A stretch of DNA of 64,000 nucleotides from Streptomyces venezuelae (GCF_008642275.1 NZ_CP029189.1:4376501-4440500), one strand, 5' to 3'. Positions 27,063 through 37,167 are shown, counted from the stretch's first letter. The notes: generated by a model not told the origin, from the letters alone. Program-made: numbers and translations.

Positions 27063-29080
27063 GCACCACGACCCTCGCGGTCCTCGTCCCGCTGCTCCCC
27101 TTCCTGGGCGCGGTGGCGGGACTGCTGCTCGGCCGCAGCGCCCCCGGGTTCGTCCGGCCGCTCGCGATCCTGCCGACGCTCGCCGCCGCCGTACTGGCCG
27201 TGCTCGTCGCCGTCCGTCAGGGCGGCGGCGAGACGATCAGCGCCGCGACCGAGCTGACGCCGACCGGCTCGGTGCCGCTCGAGCTCTCGCTCTACATCGA
27301 CGGCTTCGCCGCACTGGTCGCCGTCCTGGTCGGCGTGGTCGCCACCTGCGTACAGGTCTACTCGACGGCGTACCTCCGTGAGGACCCGCGCTACCCCTCG
27401 TATGCCGCTCTCGTCTCACTGTTCACCTCCGCCATGCTGCTCGTCGTCTACTCCGGCGACCTGATGGTGCTGCTGGTCGGCTGGGAAGTCATGGGCATCT
27501 GCTCGTACTTCCTGGTCGGCCACTACTGGGAGACCGAAGCGGCCCGCTCCGCTTCCCTGAAGGCCTTCCTCGTCACCAAGCTCGGCGACGTCCCCTTCCT
27601 GATCGGTCTGTTCGCGCTCGCCGCAGACGCCGGTTCGTTCGAGATCCCGACGATCCTTCGCACCGTCGCCGCAGGCGGAATCGACCACCCGACACTGATC
27701 GCGCTGCTCCTGCTCGCCGGTGTCGCGGGCAAGTCCGCGCAGTTCCCCCTGCACACCTGGCTCCCCGACGCCATGGCGGGCCCCACCCCGGTCTCGGCCC
27801 TGATCCACGCCGCGACCATGGTCGCCGCCGGTGTCTACTTCATCGCCCGCCTCCTGCCCGTCTTCGCGACCTCCGGGGCCGCGCTGGTGGTCATGGCCGC
27901 GATGGCGGCCGTCACGATGGTCGGCTCGGGCCTCGCCGCCATCGCCCAGGACGACATCAAGCGGGTCCTCGCCTACTCCACGATCGGTCAGCTCGGCTAC
28001 ATGGTCGGCGCCCTGGCCGTCGGTGACCGCGGCGCCGCCGTCTTCCACCTCCTGTCCCACGGCGCCTTCAAGGCGCTCCTCTTCCTCGGGGCCGGCGTGA
28101 TCATCCACGCCGCCGGCACGAACTCCCTGGGCGTCATGTCCCGGATGGACGGCCTGGCCAAGCGCATCCCCGACGCCTTCTGGACGATGACGATCGCGCT
28201 GCTCGCGCTCGCCGCCGTCCCGCCCTTCGCCGGCTTCTTCTCCAAGGAAGCCGTCCTCGTCGCCGCCGAGCACACCGCGACCGGGCACTCGGAGTTCGTG
28301 CCCAGCGCCGCCGGCTGGCTGGTGCTCGTCGCCGGCCTGCTGACCGCCCTGCTCACCGCCGCCTACGCCACCCGGCTGTGGCTGATGGCCTTCCGCGGCC
28401 GGGGCGCCGCCGCCCCCGACCATGGCAAGGAGCCCCTCGCCATGACCGGCGTGCTGTGGCTGCTGGCGATCCCCTCGATCGGCTTCGGCCTCGTGGCGGG
28501 ACCCATCTCCAACTGGTTCGACGGCGGGGACCTCACCCCGACCGTCGTCACCTCGGTCCTCGGTACGGGCGCGGCGGCCATCGGCGCGATGCTCACCTAC
28601 GCCCTCTGGCAGCGCGCCTCGGCGAAGGCCGCCCTCGCGGCCGCCGCCGGCACCCGAGCCGCCGCCACCACCGGGACGCCCGCCTCCGTCGCCGCCGCCG
28701 AATCCGCCGCGGAAGCCCCCGAGGTGGCCGAGGTGACCCACGATCACCCCGCCGTCCCGGCCGGCCCCGCCGCCGACCCCGGCAAGGCGTTCCTCGGCCC
28801 GCTGCACCGCCACGCGGCCGCCGGCTTCCACCTCGACGCCGTCTACGACCGGCTGTTCGTCCGGCCCGTCCAGGCTGCCGCGAGCCTCGTCCGCTTCCTC
28901 GACCGCGAGGTCGTGGACACGTACGTCCGCGGCGCGGGCACCGGCACCCAGCTGCTCGGCAGCCTCGTGCGCCGTGCCCAGACCGGCAACGTGCAGAGCT
29001 ACCTGAGCGCCCTGCTCGCCGGCGCCGTGGTCCTGGCGATCGCCACCGCCGTCCTCGCCAACGTCAACGCCGGATCGTGA
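27059..29080 (+). CDS. nuoL: NADH-quinone oxidoreductase subunit L-like (antiporter)
   Basis: This 673-aa distal pump subunit has a 14-helix antiporter core. Key residues are preserved: Glu in [18 protein letters not shown], Lys in [20 protein letters not shown], His in [18 protein letters not shown] and Lys in [13 protein letters not shown]. Between the core and the C-terminal helix is a roughly 60-residue Ala-rich insertion (about residues 520-580) in the part that leads to the lateral helix, then [14 protein letters not shown]. It should pump protons if the complex is energised. Confidence 0.94.
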   Translation: MSTTTLAVLVPLLPFLGAVAGLLLGRSAPGFVRPLAILPTLAAAVLAVLVAVRQGGGETISAATELTPTGSVPLELSLYIDGFAALVAVLVGVVATCVQVYSTAYLREDPRYPSYAALVSLFTSAMLLVVYSGDLMVLLVGWEVMGICSYFLVGHYWETEAARSASLKAFLVTKLGDVPFLIGLFALAADAGSFEIPTILRTVAAGGIDHPTLIALLLLAGVAGKSAQFPLHTWLPDAMAGPTPVSALIHAATMVAAGVYFIARLLPVFATSGAALVVMAAMAAVTMVGSGLAAIAQDDIKRVLAYSTIGQLGYMVGALAVGDRGAAVFHLLSHGAFKALLFLGAGVIIHAAGTNSLGVMSRMDGLAKRIPDAFWTMTIALLALAAVPPFAGFFSKEAVLVAAEHTATGHSEFVPSAAGWLVLVAGLLTALLTAAYATRLWLMAFRGRGAAAPDHGKEPLAMTGVLWLLAIPSIGFGLVAGPISNWFDGGDLTPTVVTSVLGTGAAAIGAMLTYALWQRASAKAALAAAAGTRAAATTGTPASVAAAESAAEAPEVAEVTHDHPAVPAGPAADPGKAFLGPLHRHAAAGFHLDAVYDRLFVRPVQAAASLVRFLDREVVDTYVRGAGTGTQLLGSLVRRAQTGNVQSYLSALLAGAVVLAIATAVLANVNAGS

Positions 29081-30672
29081 GCCGTGAGTCAGCCGTGATT
29101 GATATCAGCCCGTCCGTGATGCAGTTCCTTCTGGCGTTCATCGTGGCCGCACCGCTCCTCGGCTCCGCCGCGGCGCTCCTGCCGGCCCCGCCCGGCCTCA
29201 AGGGCAAGAGCCCCGAACAGGCCGTGCTCCGCCACGGCGTGACCGTGACCGGCGTGATCCTCGCCGCGGCCGTCGCCCTCACCCTGGGCTTCGACCACGA
29301 CGCCCCGTCCCGCATCCAGGCGACGACGGACATCAGCTGGATCCAGGCGCTGAACGTCCGGATCCACCTCGGCGTCGACGGCATCTCGCTCCCCCTCCTC
29401 CTGATGACCGCGCTGCTGTTCTTCCTCTGCGCGCTCTACAGCTACTTCAAGCTCCCCGCAGGGCCCTCCCCGAAGGCCTTCGTCGCACTGCTCCTCGTTC
29501 TGGAGTCCGGCACCCTCGCGACCTTCGCCGTCCTCGACCTGCTGCTCTTCTTCCTCGCCTTCGAGATGGTCCTCATCCCGATGTACTTCCTGATCGCCCG
29601 CTGGGGCGGTGCTCAGCGGCAGGCCGCCGCCTGGAAGTTCATCCTCTACACCCTGCTCGGCTCCGTCGTCATGCTGCTCGGCCTCCTCCTCATCGGTGTG
29701 ACGGCGGGCACATTCGACATGGTGGCACTCGCCTCTGACAACGGCCGCGAACTGTCCCACAGCACCCAGCTCCTGGCCGTTCTCGCCATCGGCATCGGCC
29801 TCGCCGTGAAGACCCCGATGTGGCCCCTGCACAGCTGGCTGCCGGACGCCCACACCGCCGCGCCCACCGTCGGATCCGTCCTGCTGGCCGGCGTCCTGCT
29901 CAAGATGGGCACGTACGGGTTCGTCCGCATCCTGCTGCCCGTCACCCCCGACGGCATGGCCACCTTCGCCCCCTACCTGGGAGCCTTCGCGGCCGTCGGC
30001 ATCGTCTACGGATCGCTCGCCTGCCTCGCCCTGGCCCGCAAGGGGAACAAGGGCGACCTCAAGCGCCTCATCGCCTACTCCTCCGTCGGCCACATGGGCT
30101 TCGTCCTCCTCGGCATCGCGAGCATGACCCCCACCGGCGTCAACGGCGCGCTCTTCGCCAACATCGCCCACGGCCTGATCACCGGCCTCCTCTTCTTCCT
30201 GGTCGGCGCCCTCAAGGACCGCTACGGCACCGCCGACCTCGACACCCTCGCCGGCGCCACCGGCGCAGCCCTCTACGGCCGCGCCCCCCGCATGGGCGCC
30301 TTCCTCGCCTTCGCCGCCGTCGCCTCCCTGGGCCTGCCGGGCCTGGCCGGATTCTGGGGCGAGATGCTGGCCCTCTTCGGCGCCTTCGATCCCGCCGAAG
30401 GCCTCTCCCGCCCCGCGTTCCTCACGTACGTGGCCGTCGGCGCGTTCGGCACCCTGCTCACCGCCGCGTACCTCCTGATCGTCGTACGGCGCGTCTGCAT
30501 GGGAGACCCGAAAGCCGGTCCCGAGCTCGCCGTCGCGGACATCCAGCGCTACGAGTTCGCCGCCTGGACCCCGCTCGTCGCCCTCACCGTCCTCGCCGGC
30601 CTGTGGCCCGCGGTCCTCCTCGGCCTCACCGACCCGGCCGTCCAGAAGCTCCTCGCAGGAGGCAATTCATGA
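29077..30672 (+). CDS. nuoM: NADH-quinone oxidoreductase subunit M-like (antiporter)
   Basis: This antiporter-like subunit is 531 aa from the GTG at 29077, chosen because it overlaps the nuoL stop by GTGA like its neighbours. A GTG at 29095 (VIDISPSVMQF) is the alternative. Conserved features include FFLAFEMVLIPMYFLIARWGG (Glu), AVKTPMWPLHSWLPDAHTAAP (Lys), TVGSVLLAGVLLKMGTYGFVR (Lys) and GNKGDLKRLIAYSSVGHMGF. All proton-path lysines appear intact. Confidence 0.93.
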   Translation: MSRESAVIDISPSVMQFLLAFIVAAPLLGSAAALLPAPPGLKGKSPEQAVLRHGVTVTGVILAAAVALTLGFDHDAPSRIQATTDISWIQALNVRIHLGVDGISLPLLLMTALLFFLCALYSYFKLPAGPSPKAFVALLLVLESGTLATFAVLDLLLFFLAFEMVLIPMYFLIARWGGAQRQAAAWKFILYTLLGSVVMLLGLLLIGVTAGTFDMVALASDNGRELSHSTQLLAVLAIGIGLAVKTPMWPLHSWLPDAHTAAPTVGSVLLAGVLLKMGTYGFVRILLPVTPDGMATFAPYLGAFAAVGIVYGSLACLALARKGNKGDLKRLIAYSSVGHMGFVLLGIASMTPTGVNGALFANIAHGLITGLLFFLVGALKDRYGTADLDTLAGATGAALYGRAPRMGAFLAFAAVASLGLPGLAGFWGEMLALFGAFDPAEGLSRPAFLTYVAVGAFGTLLTAAYLLIVVRRVCMGDPKAGPELAVADIQRYEFAAWTPLVALTVLAGLWPAVLLGLTDPAVQKLLAGGNS

Positions 30673-32201
30673 CGGCCATGACGGCCCTGACGGCCCTCTC
30701 CGCCGAGGCCCCGACCCTGGTCCAGTCCGTCGACTGGCTCGCCATCGGACCCGTGGTGATCACCGCCGCCGTCGGCCTGGCCGTCGTCGTCGCCGACCTG
30801 TTCCTCGCCGAGCGCCACAAGCCGGTCCTCGGCTGGATCTCTGTCGCAGGCCTCGCCGCCGCGACCGCCACCCTGCTGCCCCTGCGCGCCGGCGACCGAT
30901 CCACCTTCTGCCTCACCGGCGACCCGGCGGCCTGCAGCTACGTCGCCGACCACTTCACCCTCGTCATCCAGTTCCTGGTGCTGGCCGGCGCCCTGGTCAC
31001 CGCCCTGCTGTCGGTCACCGCGGTCCGTGACACGCGCATGCCCGCCGGCGAGTACTGGTTCCTGCTGCTGTCCTCCGCCGCCGGCGCCGCCCTGCTGCCC
31101 GCCTCCCGCGACCTCGCCACCCTGATCGTCGCCCTCGAAGTCGCCTCGCTGCCCGCCTTCGCCCTCGTCGGCATGCGCCGCGGCGACCGGCTCTCCTCCG
31201 AGGCGGCCCTGAAGTTCTTCCTGTCCTCCGTCACCGCGACCGCCGTGTCGCTGATGGGCGTCAGCTTCGTCTACGCCGCCACCGGCTCCCTGCACCTGAC
31301 CCAGGTCGCCGACCGTCTCGAAGACGTCCCCGGGCAGCTCGACACCCTCGCCATGGCCGGTGTCGCGCTCACCCTCGTCGGCTTCGCCTTCAAGACCGCC
31401 GCCGTCCCCTTCCACTTCTGGGTCCCCGACACCTACGTCGGCGCCCCCCTGCCCATCGCCGGCTACCTCTCGGTGATCGGCAAGGCCGTCGGTTTCACCG
31501 GCCTCATCCTCGTCACGGTGATCGCCTTCCCGGCGTACTCCGACATCTGGGGCCCGGCCCTGGCCGTCCTCGCCGCACTCACCATGACCCTGGGCAACGC
31601 CGCCGCCCTGCGGCAGTCCCCGGACCGCCCGAACAGTGCCGTACGGCTGCTCGCCTGGTCCTCGGTCGGCCAGGCCGGATACCTGCTGGTCCCGATCGCC
31701 GCGGCCGCGTACTCCGGGCGCGACCAGATCGGCTCCACCGTCGCCTACGCCCTCATGTACGCCGCCGTGAACCTCGGCGCCTTCGCCGTGGCCGCCCTGG
31801 TCGCCCGTACCAAGCCGCTCCACCGGATCAGCGACTACCGCGGGCTCTACGCCGAGCGCCCGCTGGCCGCCCTCTCCCTGGGCTTCTTCCTGCTCTGCCT
31901 GGCGGGCCTGCCGCCGGGCATCATCGGGCTCTTCGCCAAGGTCACCGTCTTCCGTTCCGCCGTCGACGCGGGCCTGGGCTGGCTGGCCGTGGTCATGGCG
32001 ATCAACGTCGTCATCGCCCTGTACTACTACCTGCGCTGGACGGCCCTCCTGTTCCGCACCCCCGAGGGCGCGCACACCCGTACGCGCGCCCCCTGGCCAG
32101 TGGCGGCGGCCATCGTCGTCACCGCGATCACGGCGGTCGTCCTCTCGGGCGCCCCGGAGCTCATCCTGCGCGTCACCTCGGGCAGCCTCTTCGCGCAGTA
32201 G
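30669..32201 (+). CDS. nuoN: NADH-quinone oxidoreductase subunit N-like (antiporter)
   Basis: This 510-aa protein is the last gene of the operon, overlapping nuoM by ATGA and with AGGAGG just upstream. Features are ALEVASLPAFALVGMRRGD, FAFKTAAVPFHFWVPDTYVGAP, GYLSVIGKAVGFTG and LLAWSSVGQAGYLLVPIAAAAYSG, the pattern of NuoN with its Lys residues. A short N-terminal MTAMTALTALSAEAP precedes the first helix. A 7-bp GC hairpin follows the stop. Confidence 0.94.
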   Translation: MTAMTALTALSAEAPTLVQSVDWLAIGPVVITAAVGLAVVVADLFLAERHKPVLGWISVAGLAAATATLLPLRAGDRSTFCLTGDPAACSYVADHFTLVIQFLVLAGALVTALLSVTAVRDTRMPAGEYWFLLLSSAAGAALLPASRDLATLIVALEVASLPAFALVGMRRGDRLSSEAALKFFLSSVTATAVSLMGVSFVYAATGSLHLTQVADRLEDVPGQLDTLAMAGVALTLVGFAFKTAAVPFHFWVPDTYVGAPLPIAGYLSVIGKAVGFTGLILVTVIAFPAYSDIWGPALAVLAALTMTLGNAAALRQSPDRPNSAVRLLAWSSVGQAGYLLVPIAAAAYSGRDQIGSTVAYALMYAAVNLGAFAVAALVARTKPLHRISDYRGLYAERPLAALSLGFFLLCLAGLPPGIIGLFAKVTVFRSAVDAGLGWLAVVMAINVVIALYYYLRWTALLFRTPEGAHTRTRAPWPVAAAIVVTAITAVVLSGAPELILRVTSGSLFAQ

Positions 32202-32244
32202 CCGGCACATGTAACCCGTACGGAGTAACGCCGCCGCGGCGCCA

Positions 32245-32265
32245 CCGCCCCCCGGGAAGGGGCGG
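32245..32265 (+). terminator. Weak hairpin after nuoN
   Basis: CCGCCCC (32245-32251) pairs with GGGGCGG (32259-32265) around a 7-nt loop. There is no U-tract, so its strength is uncertain. Confidence 0.4.
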
Positions 32266-32400
32266 CGGCGGGCGCCCGCCCCGCCACGCCCTGGGAACCT
32301 GACGCCCTCACCTCGCGTTGACCAGGAAGGGAGGGTCCACTGGACCGTAGACCCTCAATCCATGACGGGCTCCCCTGCCGCACCACTTGGAGGGCGTACC

Positions 32401-33264
32401 GTGCACCGCCGGCACAACGGGCTGAAGACCGCCGTACTCCTCGGCGGACTGTCCGCACTCATCATCCTCATCGGAAGTTTCTTCGGACGGGGCGGCCTGA
32501 TCATCGCCGTCCTCGTCGCCCTCGGGACGAACGCCTACGCGTACTGGAACAGCGACAAGCTGGCTCTACGCGCGATGCGCGCCCGCCCCGTGAGCGAGTT
32601 CGAGGCCCCCCAGCTGTACCGCATGGTGCGCGAGCTCTCCACGTCCGCGCGCCAGCCCATGCCACGCCTGTACATCTCGCCCACCGAGGCCCCGAACGCT
32701 TTCGCCACCGGCCGCAACCCGCGCAACGCGGCGGTCTGCTGCACCGAGGGCATCCTGCGCATCCTCGACGAGCGCGAGCTGCGCGGGGTCATCGGCCACG
32801 AGCTCAGCCACGTCTACAACCGCGACATCCTGATCTCCTCGGTCGCGGGTGCCCTCGCCTCGGTGATCATGTTCCTGGTGAACTTCGCCTGGCTGATCCC
32901 GATCGGCCGGTCGAACGACGACGAGGGCCCCGGGATCCTCGGCATGCTCCTGATCATGATCCTCGGCCCACTGGCCGCCTCCGTGATCCAGCTGGCCATC
33001 AGCCGCTCGCGCGAGTACGAGGCCGACGCCTCCGGCGCCCAGCTCACCGGGGACCCGCTCGCCCTGGCCAGCGCCCTGCGCAAGCTCGACGCGGGCACCA
33101 AGCAGCTCCCGCTGCCGCCGGAACCCCGTCTGGAAACAGCGAGTCATATGATGATCGCCAACCCGTTCCGGCCAGGCGCGGGCCTTTCCAAGATGTTCTC
33201 CACCCACCCTCCGATGGCCGAGCGCATCGCCCGGCTCGAACAGATGGCAGGCCGCCGCCAATGA
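32401..33264 (+). CDS. htpX: Membrane zinc metalloprotease HtpX
   Basis: This 287-aa M48 protease has two N-terminal transmembrane helices (residues 10-45), the catalytic HExxH in [11 protein letters not shown] (H133, E134, H137), two further hydrophobic stretches and the distal zinc ligand in [14 protein letters not shown]. It degrades misfolded membrane proteins. GTG 32401 is preferred over the ATG at 32362 because GGAGGG lies 7 nt upstream. It overlaps yccF by ATGA. Confidence 0.93.
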   Translation: MHRRHNGLKTAVLLGGLSALIILIGSFFGRGGLIIAVLVALGTNAYAYWNSDKLALRAMRARPVSEFEAPQLYRMVRELSTSARQPMPRLYISPTEAPNAFATGRNPRNAAVCCTEGILRILDERELRGVIGHELSHVYNRDILISSVAGALASVIMFLVNFAWLIPIGRSNDDEGPGILGMLLIMILGPLAASVIQLAISRSREYEADASGAQLTGDPLALASALRKLDAGTKQLPLPPEPRLETASHMMIANPFRPGAGLSKMFSTHPPMAERIARLEQMAGRRQ

Positions 33265-33653
33265 AGACAATCCTGAACGTCATCTGGCTCATCCTCAGCG
33301 GCATCTGGCTGTTCCTGGGATACCTCCTCGCGGGTGTGCTCCTCTGCATCACCATCATCGGCATCCCGTTCGGCATCGCCGCCTTCCGCATCGCGGTCTA
33401 CGCCCTCTGGCCCTTCGGCTACACCACCGTCGAGCGCCACGACGCCGGCGCCCCGTCCTGCATCGGCAACGTCCTGTGGCTCGTGCTGGCCGGCTGGTGG
33501 CTGGCCCTCGGCCACATCGTCACGGGCATCGCCCTCTGCGTCACGATCATCGGCATCCCGTTCGGCATCGCCAACTTCAAGATGGTCCCGCTCTCCCTGC
33601 TCCCGCTGGGCCGCGAGATCGTCCCGACGGACGCGCCGTTCGCCAGTCGCTGA
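33261..33653 (+). CDS. YccF-family inner-membrane protein
   Basis: This 130-aa protein has two internal YccF repeats, each with a hydrophobic segment and the near-identical sequence [14 protein letters not shown] or [14 protein letters not shown]. It is translationally coupled to htpX by a 4-bp overlap, so a role in membrane quality control alongside HtpX is possible (inference). Molecular function of the family is not known to me. Confidence 0.9.
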   Translation: MKTILNVIWLILSGIWLFLGYLLAGVLLCITIIGIPFGIAAFRIAVYALWPFGYTTVERHDAGAPSCIGNVLWLVLAGWWLALGHIVTGIALCVTIIGIPFGIANFKMVPLSLLPLGREIVPTDAPFASR

Positions 33654-33688
33654 CGCCGGAACCGGCGTCGTGCACGCCGACGTACACC

Positions 33689-33723
33689 CCGCCCGCAGGC
33701 CTTCGGAACCGGCCTGCGGGCGG
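33689..33723 (+). terminator. Terminator of htpX-yccF
   Basis: A 13-bp perfect stem (33689-33701 with 33711-33723) with a 9-nt loop, 35 bp past the yccF stop. Confidence 0.8.
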
Positions 33724-33774
33724 AGTTGTCCACAGGCCGGGCGGGTTGTCGGTGGTGTGCGTCACCATGAACGC

Positions 33775-34308
33775 ATGAACGAGACCGAGCAGTTGCTGGA
33801 GCAAGTCACCACCCGCGTGCGCAACTCCCTCCGCAGGTACGAGCGGCACGGAAGGACCCTGCCGGAGCCGCTGGAGCCCGCGGAGATCACCCGCGCCGAG
33901 GCCATACTCGGCTTCGCGCTGCCGCCCCTGCTCGCCTCGCTCTACACCCGCATCGGCGACGGCGGATTCGGACCCGGCCAGGGGCTGCTGCCACTGCGCC
34001 AGGCCGTGCTCGCGTACGAGGAACGACGGTCCTGCGGGTGGCGCTGGCCCGAGGGCGTACTGCCGGTGGCCGACTTCGGCTGCGCCATGGACGCCTGCGT
34101 GGACTGCCGGTCCGATGCTGCCCAAGTCCTGCTGTTCGACCCGAATCCGGGGGAGCCGGAGCTCGCCTGGTCCATCGACACCCCGAGCCTGCACGGCTGG
34201 TTGCGCGGCTGGCTCGACGGCACCGCCTGGTTCTGCGAGGAATCCGGCCTGGGGGAGGAGTGCGACCTGGAACTCGCACCCTGGGACGACTTCAGATCCC
34301 GGATCTGA
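33775..34308 (+). CDS. SMI1/KNR4 (SUKH) family protein
   Basis: This 177-aa protein has the SUKH pattern: LEPAEITRAEAILGFALPPLLASLYTRI, then GDGGFGPGQGLLPLRQAV. SUKH proteins often act as immunity proteins against contact-dependent toxins, but no toxin gene is adjacent, and in Streptomyces orphan copies are common. ATG 33775 is used; no strong ribosome-binding site is visible. The 3' end overlaps the convergent APC transporter gene by 17 bp. Confidence 0.8.
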   Translation: MNETEQLLEQVTTRVRNSLRRYERHGRTLPEPLEPAEITRAEAILGFALPPLLASLYTRIGDGGFGPGQGLLPLRQAVLAYEERRSCGWRWPEGVLPVADFGCAMDACVDCRSDAAQVLLFDPNPGEPELAWSIDTPSLHGWLRGWLDGTAWFCEESGLGEECDLELAPWDDFRSRI

Positions 34309-35527
34309 GCCGCCCCCGCACGGCATAGACCAGAACACCCACCGCCAGAACCGCCGTCCCCGTGACCGCCGACGCAAGGGGCAGCGCACATGCCAGCACC
34401 ACACAGCCGGACAGCCCTGCCACTGCCACGGCCCGACCCTTGACAGCTGAATCGAGAGTCCACGCAGAAGCGTTCGCGATCGCGTAGTAGACGAGCACTC
34501 CGAAGGAGGAGAAACCGATCGCGCCCCGCAGATCGGCGGTGGCCGCCAGCACCGCCACGACCGCACCCACCGCCAGCTCCGCACGGTGCGGCACCTGATG
34601 CCGGGCATGTACGGCTGCCAGCCCGCGCGGCAGATGGCCGTCCCGGGCCATCGCCAGGACCGTCCGGGAAACCCCGAGCACGAGCGCCAGCAGCGAGCCC
34701 AGCGCGGCCAGGGCCGCGCCCACCCGGACCACCGGGGCCAGTCCGGGCCACCCGGCCGCACCCACCGCGTCGGCGAGCGGAGCGGTCGACCGCGCCAGCC
34801 CCTCCACGCCGAGCACGGACAGCGCCGCCACCGCGACGGCGGCGTACACCAGCAGCGCGATCCCCAATGCGATCGGCACCGCCCGCGGGATCGTCCGTTC
34901 CGGGTCGCGCACCTCCTCGCCCAGGGTGGTGATCCGGGCATAGCCCGCGAAGGCGAAGAACAGCAGACCCGCCCCCTGCAACAGCCCGAAGACGCCCCGG
35001 CCGGACCCGCTCACCGGCCCCGGGCCGGCCACCCCGGAGGACAGGCACACGACGACCACCCCGGCCAGCACCGACAGCACCGCCGCCACGATCAGCCGGG
35101 CGATCCGGGCGGACTTCTGCACGCCGCCGTAGCTCGCGGCGGTCAGCGCCACCACCGCCGCGACGGCCACGGCGTGCTGCCGTCCCGGCCACAGGTACGC
35201 CCCCACCGTGAGGGCCATGGCCGCGCAGGACGAGGTCTTGCCGACCACGAACGCCCAGCCGGCCAGATATCCCCAGAAGGGCCCGAGCCGCTCGCGCCCG
35301 TAGACGTACGTGCCGCCCGAAGCCGGGTACCGGGCGGCCAGCCGCGCCGAGGAGTGCGCGTTGCAGTAGGCCACGAGACCCGCCACGCCCAGAGCGGCGA
35401 GCAGGGCGCCTCCCGCCGCCCGTGCCGCGGGAGCCAGGGCGGCGAAGACACCGGCGCCCACCATCGCGCCGAGTCCGACGACGACGGCGTCGGACACGCC
35501 CAGGGTGCGCTTCAACTGATGTTCCAC
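34292..35527 (-). CDS. APC-superfamily amino acid/amine permease
   Basis: This 411-aa protein has about 12 transmembrane helices. The N-terminus VSDAVVVGLGAMVGAGVFAAL is the APC TM1 unwound-helix motif, and FFAFAGYARITTLGEEVRDPERTIPRAV is the TM6/loop signature of cationic or basic amino acid transporters. The substrate is undetermined. It lies 18 bp downstream of the SulP gene on the same strand, so the two transporters are probably co-transcribed. Confidence 0.92.
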   Translation of the reverse strand: MEHQLKRTLGVSDAVVVGLGAMVGAGVFAALAPAARAAGGALLAALGVAGLVAYCNAHSSARLAARYPASGGTYVYGRERLGPFWGYLAGWAFVVGKTSSCAAMALTVGAYLWPGRQHAVAVAAVVALTAASYGGVQKSARIARLIVAAVLSVLAGVVVVCLSSGVAGPGPVSGSGRGVFGLLQGAGLLFFAFAGYARITTLGEEVRDPERTIPRAVPIALGIALLVYAAVAVAALSVLGVEGLARSTAPLADAVGAAGWPGLAPVVRVGAALAALGSLLALVLGVSRTVLAMARDGHLPRGLAAVHARHQVPHRAELAVGAVVAVLAATADLRGAIGFSSFGVLVYYAIANASAWTLDSAVKGRAVAVAGLSGCVVLACALPLASAVTGTAVLAVGVLVYAVRGRLRSGI

Positions 35528-35545
35528 GGGCGGAGGGTAGCCCCG

Positions 35546-36973
35546 CTAGATGACGCCCTCACGGCCGGCCAGTGGCGTCCGTGTGCGCTCCCAGCCCTCC
35601 AGAGCGGTCAGACAGGCATGGTCCAGGTGGCGCAGCCCGCTCAGATCCAGCCGCACCGGCTGCCCGTGCGGCAGCGCGTCCAGGGCGTCGAGCAGCTTGG
35701 GAAGCCGCAGGAAACTGGCGTTCCCCAGGACCCGCACGCACAGCTCGTCGTCCTCCCACACCTCCTCGATGTGCACGTGGGAGGTCTCCCAGGCCGCCTT
35801 GGCGATGGCGAGCCCCAGCCCGATCAGCACCCCCTCGAAGAGATTGGTGACCACGATCGCCGAGGCCGTGACCACGAGCACCACCGCCTCGCCCCGGTGC
35901 GTCCGCCACAACGAGGCCACCGCCCTGGCCGGCAGGAGCTTCCAGCCCGCGTGCAGCAGCACACCGGCCAGCGCCGCCAGCGGCACACTCTCCAGAAGAT
36001 GCGGAAACGCCACGGCGAAGATCAGCAGCCAGCCCCCGTGCATCACCCGGGCCGCGCGGGTCCGCGCCCCGGCCTCCACGTTGGCGGCACTGCGCACGAT
36101 GACCGCCGTCATCGGAAGCGCGCCGAGCAGCCCGCACACGCTGTTGCCCACGCCCTGGGCGATGAGTTCCTTGTCGTACTCCGTCCTCGGCCCGTCGTGC
36201 ATGCGGTCCACGGCCGCTGCGCTGAACAGCGTCTCCGCGGAGGCGATCAGTGCCAGCGCGACCACGGTCCCGGCCGCGCCGACCGAGACCAGCACCCCGA
36301 AGCCGCCCCAGCCGGGCGGAGACACGGATTCCAGGACGCCCGTCACCCGCACCTTCTCCACGGGCAGCCGCAGCAGGACGGCCGCGGCGGTGGCGGCGGC
36401 CACCCCGACGAGCGCCCCCGGCACGATCCGAAGCCGGTCGGGCACCCGGCGCCAGGCGGCCATGACGGCGATCGTCCCGGCACCGAGCAGCACGGCGGCC
36501 AAGTCGGCCTGGGCCCCGAGCTCGTGCACCCCGCTCAGCTTTGCCAGGGTCTGCCCCGGAGCCTCCACACCGCCCAGGGCGTACAACTGCCCGGAGATCA
36601 GCACCAGCCCGATCCCGGCCAGCATCCCCTGTACGACGGCGACGGAGATCGCCCGGAACCACCGCCCGAGCCGCAGCATCCCCATGCCCAGCTGCATCAC
36701 CCCGGCGGCCAGCACCAGCACCCCGAGTGCGGGCAGACCGTAGGCCTGCACCGCCTCGTAGACGAGGACGGTGAGACCGGCCGCGGGGCCGCTCACCTGG
36801 AGCGAGCTCCCACGGAACCAGCCCGTGACCAGCCCGCCGACCACGCCGGTGACGATCCCCAGCTCGGCCGGCACTCCGGAGGCGACCGCCACTCCGACGC
36901 ACAGGGGTAGAGCGACCAGCGCGACGACCACGGATGCCCCGAAGTCATCACGAAACGTGCCGGCCCCAGGCAT
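35546..36973 (-). CDS. SulP-family anion transporter with short STAS domain
   Basis: This 475-aa protein has 10-12 transmembrane helices with the SulP core (VALVALPLCVGVAVASG, VSGPAAGLTVLV, and IASAETLFSAAAVDRMHDGPRT around the anion site). The C-terminal STAS domain is short (about residues 395-475, HVHIEEVWEDDELCVRVLGN). It could carry sulfate, bicarbonate or dicarboxylate. ATG 36973 is chosen over 37027 because AGGGGG lies upstream at good distance and the helix begins soon after. Confidence 0.9.
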   Translation of the reverse strand: MPGAGTFRDDFGASVVVALVALPLCVGVAVASGVPAELGIVTGVVGGLVTGWFRGSSLQVSGPAAGLTVLVYEAVQAYGLPALGVLVLAAGVMQLGMGMLRLGRWFRAISVAVVQGMLAGIGLVLISGQLYALGGVEAPGQTLAKLSGVHELGAQADLAAVLLGAGTIAVMAAWRRVPDRLRIVPGALVGVAAATAAAVLLRLPVEKVRVTGVLESVSPPGWGGFGVLVSVGAAGTVVALALIASAETLFSAAAVDRMHDGPRTEYDKELIAQGVGNSVCGLLGALPMTAVIVRSAANVEAGARTRAARVMHGGWLLIFAVAFPHLLESVPLAALAGVLLHAGWKLLPARAVASLWRTHRGEAVVLVVTASAIVVTNLFEGVLIGLGLAIAKAAWETSHVHIEEVWEDDELCVRVLGNASFLRLPKLLDALDALPHGQPVRLDLSGLRHLDHACLTALEGWERTRTPLAGREGVI

Positions 36974-37110
36974 GCGAGAACCCCCTGCCACGCGGTGATG
37001 TGATGCCACCCAGCGTGGTGGGCGCACTCGTCACGCCCCAAGTGCCCACAGGAGTCCGCGATGGCGCGTGCGCCGCACACGCCCCGCACACACCCCCTTC
37101 GCAACCGCCG

Positions 37111-37142
37111 CGGCCCGGCGGTCGGTGAAGACCGCCGGGCCG
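37111..37142 (-). terminator. Terminator of yajQ
   Basis: A perfect 13-bp stem (37111-37123 with 37130-37142) with a 6-nt loop, 26 bp past the yajQ stop. Confidence 0.8.
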
Positions 37143-37167
37143 GCGTGGGGCAGATCGCGGAACAGGG

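Noticed and set aside
30549..32210. 553-aa frame opposite nuoN
   Set aside because: Gly/Asp/Glu-rich shadow of a membrane protein gene; no domain.
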